64,000 nucleotides of DNA, taken from Thinopyrum elongatum. Its lineage: Eukaryota > Streptophyta > Magnoliopsida > Poales > Poaceae. Under the pieces are notes generated by a model, which saw only the letters and a program-made list of their open reading frames with translations, was not told the DNA's origin and did no database searches. Where the stretch lies: assembly GCA_011799875.1 (NCBI GenBank), contig CM022297.1, forward strand, positions 521,311,783 to 521,375,782, written 5' to 3'. The position numbers and the translations under genes are program-made. Position 1 is the first letter of the stretch, and the number at the start of each line of letters is the position of its first letter. Shown here piece after piece: positions 46,647-58,397 of this stretch.

Positions 46647-49600
46647 CTACTGGAGCTGGGTTTCGGAATCTTGGTCTCTTAGATCGTCGACATGGATTCC
46701 GAATCCGTACGCGGTGGTTCCTTTCGAATGATCATTCGCAGCTGCAAATAGGAAACATTGTTGCAGCAGCCATCAGTGGGTGTTCCGTTAGTACTTCAAA
46801 CAAAAACATTTCAGCTAAAACAAAAATTATCTTCTCCCGTGGGATGATACTAAAAATTACTGAGCATCACTACTGCTGCTAATATTACCATCCGTTGCTT
46901 TTGGTCTAATTCACCATATATAATGCAGAAATATGCATTATCACTTGCCAAAATGACGCACGAGAAAGCGTCCCATAGATACACTCTATCTATATGGAAG
47001 TTTATAAATAAACAACAAGGTGGCATTATGGATTTAGGGCAATTTAAATTATGCTGCTTAGAGTGCTAAGAGGTACGTGGAAAGCTGTCTTAACAAAGCG
47101 TCATACCTACATAAAACAAATAATGAATAATTCTCACAGAAAAACGAAACAAATATTAACCATTTATTCTTGGATACGAGAGCATTCATTTTTTAACCTT
47201 TTTTTAGGGAAAACTTACCTTACATACATATCACTATACCAGGCAGTAGATTAAAATAAAAGGAGTGTCATGTTACAAGCACTAGTGGGAAAGCCTTTCT
47301 GTTTTTCCATTTGATCAGACGTAATGAAGTGTTTTATTGCAAAAAAAATTATATCTAGGAATTTGGAAGTTTCCAAACCTGTGAAGCTGAATGTAAACGA
47401 GGGTTTCCACCAAGACTTGAATGCCAAAGCTACAGAAGATTTGGAGGGACCTAACTTTCCCTATTAAGAAAGGAGCATTGAATATCAGAGATAAAGGAAT
47501 ACACATACTTCAGATTTTTTTCTCTATGTGCAAATAAAATTTTTAGTTAAAAATTTTCTCTACATATTTTCGCACACATTGTTTTCGGAGTTTTTCAAAA
47601 CCATTTAGGGGTGCTACTGCATTTGTAACATGATATCACCCATACATAGTGTTTGTAGCACTAGAACCTCTCTTTGTTATTAGCAATTGGAGGCATATAT
47701 TAATAAAGATGTGTAACAGACCTTTACTAGTAAGTTCTTATTAGCCTGCCAGTTTGCAGCTATCTGAAATGAGGAATTGTCGGCATCATCTGTTGGTTTG
47801 TCCTTGCCCACCCTAGAAAAAAGGTCATGTAAAATTGAATTCAATTGAGTTGATGAAAAACTGAAAACCATGAGTTCATTATACGCTTACCTTGTGGCTA
47901 GCTCAAGCCCAAAATCAATGTAGTTTGTAATTTTGGTTGCTTCCGTAGCAATCACAGAGTATACCTAATGGATACACACACAAACACATAGATTTGATCA
48001 AATCTAAAAAAAAATGTGATTTGTAATAAGATATCTAAATAAAACAGTTTCATACTTACACTGAAGAAATTGCATGAGACTAAACTGTTTTCTACTAACT
48101 GCAACTCTTATTCACAATTGATTGTGGCATCCTTTAATTCCGTTATTTATGTGCATTATTCACAATAGTACCTCATTCTACTAACATTCACATAGCATAT
48201 GATAAGATACATATCTATAATCAAATTTAGCGCATGTGTTTAATAATCCTCATACTAAATATTCAGGATACTTGTATTCAAGTGTACATATGATGCATTC
48301 AACGGCCACCATGTAATGTGAGTGCACTTCCTAACACTTAAATATCCTAAAAGCAAAAAGAACGTGAATTACCAGGAAGGTACGTACACAATAGTAAATG
48401 TGCATACAACTAGTATATGATAGACAACTAACTAAGCTAATCCTTAAAAAGCTGATATAGAGTTCAACTGATATATAGTAAACTGGCGAGGAGAATAGAT
48501 CAGACATCATTTTAGTCTAAAAAATACATATAGTAGGCTAAGAAAATTGGTGGCAGGTCCGTCTTAGGGATCACGAATAAAATAGAACTGCATGCCATTC
48601 CCTGTATAAAAACAGAACAACGTACAAAACTGAATCATGTCAAAAGATAATATAGAACATATCTCCTCACCTGCCTTTGGACAACCTGGTGCTGATAGAA
48701 TGACGCGACCAGCTGCACATCAAGGAAATTGTATGAGATTCAACAACGGTAATGGTGTAAGGATTCAATCAAGGCAATAAATTAGTTTTAAGTTTTACTT
48801 GGTAACAACTTTTGGAAACATTAGTTGACTGTTGCTTCCAAACTCCTATACAAAAAAAGAACAGGCAAGAAACATACATAAAAGGTGTCTTTAACTGTGA
48901 TTGGGAAAATTTCTGTTTCTCACTGAAAATCCAAGAATTTTACAAAGAAGTTCTACAAAAGCAACAAAATTTCTGGCATGTTTCACAATGATAGGCACTC
49001 ATGTATCCAGAAGCACCAGCACTATTTGTATGTAAATCTTATCAAAAGATTTTTGTAAGTTACAAAAAGTGTAAAGCTTTTCTTAATAAACATATGAGGA
49101 ACAACTATAACGAACCTGTGTGCTTCTGATAAGCTCTAGAGAAAAATTGAGTGAAGGGCTGAGTGGACTGTCTGAACCCACACCATAACTGATTCCATAA
49201 TCCCAGTTCTTCAAGTCCTCAAAAGGAAAAGACTTGCTTCCAGCAGTACCTAAAAATGATGCATGAAAAAAGGGCAAATGAAAGTATAAATAAAGGCCCT
49301 GAAATTCATACATGACAAGAAAACGAAAGGCTTGTAACAGTGCAAATAAATCTGAAATTTACATTTGTCCAAATGTTTTTTTTCTTCGGGGCAAAGCTTT
49401 TTCCTCGCCTTTCAAAACATTTGGATAAATGTAAATCTCAGCTTTGTTAGGAAGCCATCATATGAATGCTAAAAACAAACTCCAAAGCCATAACAAAAAA
49501 AAAATCCATGCATGCTAAAGAAACAACAGGATTGTCAATTTTGGTAACCCGAAGTTTTGTGCAATATAGAATACTTTAATATGTATTATGCTTCAGCCTA

Positions 49601-51787
49601 CAACTTCACAGTTTTTCCTATTGTAAGCACATTAACCAGTTGATACATGTATTAGACTACGCGCTTCCTAATTTTGAGTAATCCTGGGTCACAAACTATA
49701 TTATTTCCAGAAAATGTGGGTATGGTCTTTTAAATAGAAGTGTCTATAGTGTTACACCTTTCTCCAAGTGCACGCGTGTATGTTCTTTCCCATTGTGAAT
49801 AAAACAGTGTAAACAGAGTCTCTGAAATATAGAGCGATGTTGAACAAAGAAGCGGATTCTAAAATATATATACACATAAAAAGAAGAGAATAAATGTGTA
49901 GCACTATAGATAGTAGGTTCAGTAAAAACTACACTTCAAAGAAGTGGATTCTAAAATGTACGCACTTAGGGGCTTGTATTGTCCCCCTGCCCTACAAAGT
50001 ATAAAAAAATAGTGTGGTGAAAAGGTTTAGTAACACTCACTAAGCGGCTTGCATTGTGCCCCTGCACTTAATCCCCCTATTCTTCCAACCAACCATGCAC
50101 CATAGGGTACCACAGAGACAGAGGGTACTCCACCAGATACTGCAAAGAAAGGTAATATGAACATACTATAATCTGATTGGATATATGAATAACATAACTA
50201 AGTAAAATTGATTCAGTTAAAGTTAGCATGGATATATCCTTACAGAGAGATGGCACAAAAGATGCCCCCAATGATAGATTCTTCGAATCATATCTCAAAC
50301 CCATGACACCACTGTCTTCTGAACAAATGCTGCAAAACAGAAAAATTCATGTTTGTCACTTATGCTATGTATTCATATTTAGATATAAGTAGCAGGAAAA
50401 TATTCTAATGCATATAGTGCAGGGTCTTTTTAACAGCATCAGGTAACAAGTTAGTAAAAATATATGTAACAGCTACATGCACTGCACGGTATATGCACCA
50501 AAAAGATGCAAAAAATAAAATAAAATATTACAACCTACCTGTTTCCAAAATGCAAAGGCATTGCATAAAAGGCACCAATACCATATTTAGGAGAATGTGC
50601 ACTCGATCTGAGCTTCAAAGTGCTGTATATGAAAAATATAAGCAAAATCATCACTATCCACATGCACATAGGCCATCAAATTGGAATCATTAAAAGTTTT
50701 GACCATCGAACAATAAAGAGCTTACGATTTCGGCGTTGACACAAGAAAGTGCACAAAGGTATCTGGATTATCCAAATCACTACAAAAACACAGTCAAGTC
50801 ATATTGTGTTTAGAGTATAGTTAACAGGGATATCATAATTAATAAGTATGTAAGAAATATGACATTTGGTAAACTATGCAATGACTACCTCTGCCATCGA
50901 AGCTGAGCCTCCCCGCCAGCTGGTGACGCCTAGCGAAATATAGTTACGGAAAAACCGATTTTTTGTTGCAATATATAAAATAACCAAGGGGCAAATTAAA
51001 TTCTGAAAATAGAACGGCAAGCTATGCATACACAAAACCCATTGATCTTCGTCGATCGACCTCCTACCATGTAATATATCCAACAAAACCCCATATGTAT
51101 GATCACAACCAAAACTGGAAGAAAAAAAAACGATATCATGGACGACTATTGCTGGATACAGTTGCGGTCAGATCGACATGAGGATCCGCCACCATCTTGA
51201 GCATGACCCCTGCGTTTACGCTCCCAGCTTGATTGAAGTAGTCGTCGAACAGGGCGTGCAGCGAGGGCTTCCCGAACCACAGTACCCTGGCACCAGCATC
51301 CTGCATGCTCAAGACGACCATCAGTCACTTCAGCGCTTATATACAAGTTCATGCAATTCATAGACTAATTAGGCACCGTTGACACGGCACTGCAATTCAG
51401 AGAACTAGAGTTTTATCTGCAGAAGCAATCCTTCCTGTTCAAATCAACGGAGCATCAGCACATAGATACACCTAGTCAAAGCATGAATCTGAAATTCTAA
51501 ACCCGATCGATTCGATGCTGGTAAATCCTGTCACGAGCAAAGTAGCTAACCAACAGCGAGCTTTTTCACGGGAGACAAGCTATGTGGGCGAGGGGGGATG
51601 GGCGGGGCACGCACCTGGTGCGGGCGGCGTTGGGCGGGGGCTCGATGAGGGGCGGCACCTCCACCTTCGGGTCATGCTTCTTCTTCGGTTTCGGCTTCAG
51701 CATCGGCTCCGGCTCCGGCATCTGCTTCGGCTTTGGCGGTGCCGCCGGCTGCTGCTCCCGCACCGGCTTGCTCCGGGAACTCCCCAT
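46647..51787 (-). pseudogene. Gene A3: third paralogue, frameshifted in exon 2
   Basis: Thirteen exons on the - strand: 51787-51615, 51300-51160, 50929-50889, 50779-50726, 50622-50539, 50329-50244, 50139-50041, 49249-49116, 48712-48671, 47964-47891, 47812-47722, 47460-47379, 46741-46647. Splice sites are all GT-AG and phases match A2 and A4 except in exon 2, which is 141 bp against 145: after VPGY the six bases of A4 are replaced by two. The shifted frame stops within exon 2. With the usual length the product would be 399 residues. Exon 1 encodes a long N terminus rich in proline and lysine (MGSSRSKPVREQQPAAPPK) unlike the A1/A2 start. Everything after exon 2 is well conserved, so the break is recent or a sequence error. 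Confidence 0.75.
49354..49439. mobile_element. Fold-back element in intron 7 of A3
   Basis: The left arm GAAATTTACATTTGTCCAAA and the right arm TTTGGATAAATGTAAATCTC belong to a 26-bp inverted repeat with two mismatches, separated by about 34 bp. It is absent from the matching A4 intron, where only the surrounding sequence is shared. No clear target duplication. Confidence 0.5.
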
Positions 51788-51912
51788 CCCTATGCTGCGC
51801 CGCCGATCGCTGGTCTCCTCCTGTAAACGTATGACCACAGATGATTTTGGAGGAGAGATCGCACAGCCTTAAGGCTTGGGGTGAATTGCATATTTATATC
51901 AGTTTTGCTAGA

Positions 51913-52059
51913 ACTCATCTAGATGAGATATAATTTGGTCTCATTCACGTTTTATATCCGTTGGATGTGATGCTATAAAATGCGTGTGTGCTAACGTGGG
52001 TTGTATCTGTTCTTGTTTTCCAGGTGAATGAGTCCATATTATATCTCATTTAGATGAGT
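51913..52059. mobile_element. MITE with 36-bp terminal inverted repeats
   Basis: The left arm starts ACTCATCTAGATGAGATATA and the right arm ends TATATCTCATTTAGATGAGT; about 33 of 36 positions pair. The left arm contains the palindrome CTCATCTAGATGAG. Total length 147 bp. It lies 126 bp upstream of the A3 start codon, in the likely promoter. Superfamily uncertain. 52060-52620 has no gene I can support. Confidence 0.6.
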
Positions 52060-52620
52060 CTATATAGGTACTCCCTATATAGGAAAGAGTACATGGCTTT
52101 TACGTTATTACAATCACAACAGATCAAACCTAACAGCTGCCCTGTACGGTTTAAATACAATACTTGTCAACTATAAAAAAATACAATTACTTTTTTTTGA
52201 GGGACAATAAACGTTACTTAGCCGGACTCATATTGCTACAATAAACGGTTTAAATACCATACACGATCGCAATGTACGTCGTCACCAGCTACTCTTGGAC
52301 GATGCCTTCTTCAATTCGGGTTGGTTCCTGCTGTTCACTTACCGACTCCTAGGTGTGAAGGGTGAAAAGTGCGTTGACCCAGCCTGAGATGTGGTCGGGG
52401 TTGTGCTTTTAGGTATCTGGTGTTGGTCGAGACACGGTCTTTGATCTCTTGTCATTGTAGTTGTGGTGTTGTGAATTGTTTGCCGAAAGGCGTTGTATCA
52501 GCCGCTTGGCTCTCCTTCTATGATATTGGTACGCCTTTTCATGGTGTATCCTTGAAAATACCATACAAGTCAACTCAAAAATATGCTTGTTGCGAGCATG
52601 GAATACCGGATTTGATGAGA

Positions 52621-52854
52621 GGTATATGTTGCGCCTATTGTATCACAACATAACACAGGTGGACGACTCGAAGTGTATGTTGCGCCTATTGTATCACAAC
52701 ATAACACAGGTGGACGACTCGAAGTGGCTCCAAGTTCCGAAAGAAGAGATTGCACCCATATGATTTTAGCAGTAGCATTAGCCAACACCTTATACTCAGA
52801 CTCAGTGCTTGAGCGTGACACAGTGGCTTGTTTACAAGCATTCCAAGTGATGGC
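52621..52854 (-). pseudogene. Copia RNase H fragment
   Basis: On the - strand it codes [16 protein letters not shown], then [12 protein letters not shown], then [12 protein letters not shown], the RNase H region of a Copia polyprotein of a different family from the element at 18652-26266. Both ends are lost. A 51-bp tandem repeat (52625-52675, 52676-52726) doubles 17 residues in frame. Upstream in the same frame the sequence is not Copia-like. Confidence 0.85.
52625..52726. repeat. 51-bp tandem repeat, two exact units
   Basis: 52625-52675 and 52676-52726 are identical as read, both starting TATGTTGCGCCTATTGTATC. The unit length is a multiple of three, so the fragment's frame survives. Confidence 0.95.
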
Positions 52855-53164
52855 TTGTTGCGCCTCGGTCCTGGTGAGCTGCGCGTGCGCGGTCCACTCG
52901 GTCACGGAAAGGAGTCGTATGGATATCCCGATTGAAGCACATCGGTCAGGGAAATGAGCCATACGGATATGCCGACGGGAGCACATCGAATCTGAAGATC
53001 CTGAGCGACACGGACTTTCACGCTCTCTGTCCCGGCGAGCTGCGCGTGCGTGGTCCACTTGGCTCGGCGTCAGGATACCGCGTGCATCATAGTGAAGATC
53101 ATCCTGACGTCGAAGCAAATTGTCCCGCCAACAGGAAGACGCTCCCTGTCTGCGCGGCATACCA

Positions 53165-54115
53165 TCATGCGGTCAGGGACAATCCAACTGCGTGGCGAGT
53201 CATCACGACATCGAGGATTATCACCCCGACGACACGGCGAATCATCATGGCACCGAGGCGAAGCTGTCTGGCATCGCTATGATAGATCATCACGTCTTCG
53301 AGGAGGATCTCCGCATCGCCGCGGTGAGATGTCATCACGCTTACGAGGGGGGTCGAGTCGGCGGCGTGGTGAAGGATCATCGTGCCACCGAGGAGAATTT
53401 CTCGGCGACTCGGCGAAGGAATTTGTCCAGCTCCCACCCGACTGTCAGCCCGTCGATCGGCCATTTTCCTGGGATGTGACTACGCAATAGTGGGCCGGCT
53501 CTTGGATGCCAGTCGGTCACGAGATTGAGAGATCATCTCGTTTTGCGTGACTGTGGCGTTCAAGAGTGTTGACAACTAACGAATGCCATGTGCAATAGGC
53601 CCGCCCTTGGGGCGCTGGATTGCGTCTGCCAATCTAGTAGCAGCTCTGGCATTGTCAATTGGTGCTCAAAGAATGCAAACATCACCTAGGCCTCGACTGC
53701 GGAGGTGTTGTTAATATGGGGACAACGTCGATGGAGCCGGCTGGTGACGTGACTGATTGGTTTCTGCTAGCGCTTCTTGAGCCGCCAGATCACGCTCGAC
53801 TTGCGCCAATCGGGTACGCGCAGCTAGGGTGGTCTGGCGCGTAGTCTCCAGAGCGAGATCGGCCGGTGTATCACTCGTAATGGGAGTGTTGAGGAGATCC
53901 TTAGCGGCACGCAGTAGCTCCCGAGTGAGTTGTGCCCCGCCACGATGTTCTTCACCCTCTGCAGCATTGTGGGATGCTATATTAGATGGATCGACTATCG
54001 CGCCTCCACGATGGCTTGACACCAGAGGCGGCATACCAGCCACGAGGACTTCTGCTACAGAAGAGACTAGGTCACGTAGTTCTCCTCCCCATCGGAGCAC
54101 AGTACTGCAGAACAC
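53165..54115 (-). pseudogene. LTR-retrotransposon gag fragment
   Basis: From 54115 down to 53711 an open frame gives an alpha-helical segment with AQLTRELLRAAKDLL and RTRLAQVERDLAAQEAL, typical of the N-terminal coiled coil of cereal Gypsy gag proteins. Below it, 53480-53165 gives an arginine/aspartate/proline-rich stretch in another frame (DDPSPRRRLDPPRKRDD) with a stop, like the basic linker of such gags. The pieces are shifted in frame and degraded. Assignment to Gypsy is from general resemblance. Confidence 0.5.
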
Positions 54116-54340
54116 ACTACCAGTGTCAAGCGCAAAATGGCTATAAGTGGCGGGCTTTGGGCCAAGTTGAGCCCGTCACTGGTAACATGTTAATGGTGGC
54201 GGGTCAGACGCCTGCTGCTAATAATTGGTTACCAGTGGCAGGCTTTTATACGTGCCCACCACGGCAACTAGAATACCAGTGGCATGCTCTCATTAATGCA
54301 CAAGTGGCGTGTACTCCATCCATGCCGCCGCTAGTGTCAA
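54115..54340. mobile_element. Possible CACTA element end
   Basis: Begins CACTACCAGTGTC. The next 220 bp contain repeated short motifs in both orientations: AGTGGCGGGC, GTCACTGGTAAC, TTACCAGTGGCAGGC, ATACCAGTGGCATGC. Dense sub-terminal repeats next to a CACTA end are typical of that superfamily. No opposite end was found. Confidence 0.35.
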
Positions 54341-57059
54341 TTCCAGATATAAAAAAAAACTACGCCAACACCTACAATTCAGTCAGTATACAACAATGCA
54401 ACATCCATCACTCCTACAGCCATACAAATACAGTTTGCATCCAATGCAGTCAGAACTAAATTGTTCTCCTAATCACTCCGCATGAATCCAGAAACAAGGC
54501 GGAAACACTCAAGAAACGGACATTAGGCACGCACGCACGTGGAGTCCTTGCAACCTAGCTAGACAAGGCATGTCCACTGTTTTTTTGGGAGATCACCAAA
54601 GAGAACCAAATAAGCTACGAAACTGATGGACCAGACACACACATGATGCGGTCTTGACACAGTGACCAGATTTGTTGCCGGCGCTGCCTCTAGTTGTCGC
54701 CGCAGCTCCTCTTCCAGGCTCAAATTAAAGATTGTGAACGCCATGTCATTGTTGGAACACTCACTCATGCAGGAGCTTAATAGCTAAAGCCGAAGAAGAA
54801 GCCATCACTGTCTTCTCGGTTAGTTGGTTTGCTCCCCTTCTCTAATTTGCCAGGCACTGCTAACTAAGATACCCTTAGTTAATTAGTTAATTAGTACATG
54901 GTTTATTTGTAGCTACTAACTAAGGATGCCATGGCACTTGCTCCTGACAGAGATCTTGCTAGGAATAAACGATCTACGAATTCAGTACTTTGATAATGCA
55001 GCTACTAACTAAGGCCATGCTCAATTGGTTGCTTAATCTAGGTGTGGAGACAAAAGCTAAAACTGAACTAGAATCTCAGGTTTTGGTTTGCCTTAGAATG
55101 TACTATTGACACACAGAATTCTTGTTCTTGTACACACCATCTTACCTTCTTTGTTTAAAGAAAAGGGATCTCTACAGATTCATGACAAGGAAACTTCTCA
55201 CATAACATGATCATTAGCAGTTACATTGCACAAACTATAACCTCTGTAGGTTTCCTATTTTTCAAAACCAGAACACTCGAGAGTGTAACCTGTGGTGACA
55301 AACCAAGGTTCATCTACATCTATAGAGATACTAAGCTCCCTTGATCTGAAGCGTCGTGGTGCTTCGGGGGTTGTGGGGTCTTTGGGGGCCCTGCCTGTAA
55401 GGGCATTTGTTGTTTAGTTTTATTTATCCTTTTCTTATTTTTTTTTTATTTTTTTCTCAAATTTTATTTCATGACGCTTACTGAAATTTGTGAACATTAA
55501 AAACATAAAAAAGCTTAAGTTCATACTTTTTCCAGTTCATTAATATTTGTTAAAAGGATATTGTCTGAAGTTCACGATCATTTTTAACGTTTGTGAACAT
55601 TTCTTAAATTTGAATTTGTGAACATTTTTTCAAATCCATGAATATATTTAAATTCGCTAATGTTGTCTAAAATTCATGGTTTTAAAATTCTCAATATTTT
55701 TTTAAATTCCCGAGCACTCATTTAATTTAACTAACTTTTTCATGTAAAAAATTGCCATTTTTTCTGAGCTAGCGGTGAGGCGAACGGAAAAAAGGTAAAT
55801 GAGCGAGAGGATTATGGAGCCAAGCTGAGCGTGCGAGAGTTTCATGGGCTGGCTCATGTGGCTGTTATAGCAGCAATTTCATGATTTCAACGTGGAATAG
55901 AAGCACCCAAAAGGCTCAAGCAACCACCGCCAAGGCCAAGACGTGTAAAGACAACACAACCATGCACCAAAATACTTCACTCTCCTATTAGAACAAATAA
56001 TATCTCTAACAGCAATCCGACACGATATCAAATGAAAAAAAAAACATCGCCGAGACATAACTAAAACACAAGTCAACATAGATAAAATCAAAAGAAATAA
56101 CTTATCGCATAATCTACTAGATATAAAAGAGTTAAACCCACGTGGCAAAGCGCATGTTAGCCTCTAGTTATAGTCAATGCAGCCTGTAACTGTAGGATCC
56201 TTAGGAAGGCGAGTGCATTGCAAAAACCACAAGCCGGCTAAAGAACAAAAAAAATTCTAAGAAGATAGTCCATGATGTCGCACAATTTTAATCCATAACG
56301 AACACAACCAATGGACAGTTAAATAAGTTTAGTAGCAGGTTCATATTCATGCATTTCCGCATGCTCCGAGAAAAGCTTGCCTACCACCGGTGGGTCGTCC
56401 GGCGCCCAGTCGAAACTCTTCTTCTTCTCTCCTGGCCTAGCATCCTCTCCACATCCTCCATCTCTCTCCCTCCTCATATCACAAAAATGAAACGAACCAA
56501 CACTAGGTTTTTTGTGGGTGGGTGTACGAACGAGTGCCCTAGACTCGCACAAAAGGCTTATGTGGAAGGTTAGGGGAAGATGGGAACGTCACTGCAGATG
56601 GGCGAGGACGTCATGGAGGAAATGGAACTGCAGCGTGATCAGGCTTGACGGGCGGAGACGACGAATTGACCAAGATTTGAACGCCTCGGGGTCGCCTCTC
56701 CGCCAGTTGCACTCACGCTCACAGACACTCTAATAGGGGAAAAGATAGAAGTTGGCTAGGCATAAAAAGAGTAGCTAGTTACAAATCAACCGTGCTAGCG
56801 GTAGGGCGCCCGCCATTTACCCTTCCTGTCGTCTAATTTGGTGGCACCTGATTGGGTGAGGTCAGCTCTCTGGAATTGTTCGCTACCCAGCTCTCGAACG
56901 ATCCCTCTTATTTCTTCAAAAAAGGGGGCCTGTAGGGGGGAGGCTCGAACTCAGGCCATCCTACATGAGGGCCATGCACACTCACAACTTGGGCTGAAGC
57001 GGTTTGTGAGCACTTGCGCTCAAAACACCTTTATGTACTTCAGTTAATTTTTTTCTTAA
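54341..57059. other. Intergenic, no gene recognised
   Basis: AT-rich, with motifs such as GTGAACATTTTTTCAAAT repeated loosely at 55480-55740. A GC-richer patch at 56340-56740 and short open frames (for example 54559-54768 on -) show no domain. Probably decayed transposon sequence between the A3 and A4 units. Confidence 0.5.
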
Positions 57060-57780
57060 ATTGATTTTTTACATTTGAAAAAAAATCCAAAAATCCTGAA
57101 TGTTCCCATTTTCTTAAAGAACAAACATCCCTATTTTTTAAAGGAAATGTTTTTTCTTCTAAACATGCCATGGCATTTTCATTAATAAGAGGATGGCAGT
57201 TTTTATTATTTAGAGCATGGAATTACTAGTCAATGACATGGCATTTTTATTTTAAGAGGAATGTCAGTTTAATAAACAATAAGATGGCATTCTTATTAAT
57301 AAGAGGATGGAAATTTTATTATTATTACGAGCATGAAATTTTATTATTAAAAGCATGGCATTTTAATAGTCAATAACAAGTTAGTTTTTAAGATGATGGC
57401 ATTTTCATTATTATAAAAGGATGGCATCATTATTATTAAGAGGATGATATTTTTATCTTCTTTTGGCATGGCATTATTTCCTTTTTTTGTTCCTTGGGGT
57501 TCCTGTGTGTGATTTTTTTATGTTTTTGGAAACAAAAATATAGAATCTAATTTGGGGCTTATCTAGATAATTTTTTTTTTTGTTGAGGAAAGCCATCCTT
57601 GCAGTTTTATTGATCTGGAATAAGAGTTACATCTAGACTGAGGAAGGCAGTTTTAAGTTTAGCATGGCAATTTTATTTTTTCTAGATCACATGACCTTTT
57701 TTTTATCATACTCATTGTAAATTTATAAATTAGAGAAATGACAGTTTTATAAAGTAGCATGGCATTTTTCATTTTTTGTT
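57060..57780. repeat. Degenerate ATGGCATTTTTATTA repeat field
   Basis: At least fifteen loose copies of a unit like AGGATGGCATTTTTATTATT, spaced about 25-45 bp, all on the + strand and with much drift. It looks like an old minisatellite or the inner repeat of an unidentified transposon. No coding potential. Confidence 0.6.
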
Positions 57781-58397
57781 GATACCATTTTTTCCAAAAG
57801 TAAAATTAATTGGGCCTATGGGCCAGAGCGAATCGCTGGAGGGCACCCCACCCCAGCGAATGGCCGAAACGTTTGCTTCATTTCGCAAATAGCAGAGAAA
57901 AAGTTGCTGCCAGGCATCTTCGGAAGCACGCTGAGGCGAGTCCTAGACCAGAGAGGCTGCCTTGCCCACGGAAATCTAGAATTTTGATTGTTTTAAATAC
58001 AAAGCCGAAGCTAGGAAACATGTAGGGACGACAATTAAATTCCACGCTACTGCAAGCTAAACACAATTTTCTGTCAATAGGCCGGCCTAAAAGCTGGAGC
58101 TAATTAAGTGGTCATAGTTCCATGAACCAATCTAATGTCTGTTCTATCCCTCAAAAAAAAAAAAATCTAATGTCTGTTCTGAATCACATGCTTCCACAGA
58201 TTATTAGTGTTCAAAAAAAGTTCGGTCCTCCTTGATTTGTCTCACAGCCGCGCATGTACCTGCAACCAATTAAGATTTGCAAAACATAGCGCTATTAATA
58301 CGTGCAACACTAATGATAATCCACACATTCCTCTCAGGAGCAAAAGGGTTTACTTCAAGTTCGTTCTGATGCAAACAATGGTACATAACCGATCCTA

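Noticed and set aside
54559..54768. Small - strand gene (MSECSNNDMAFTIFNLS)
   Set aside because: Short, no domain, no support from repeats or splice sites; may be chance.
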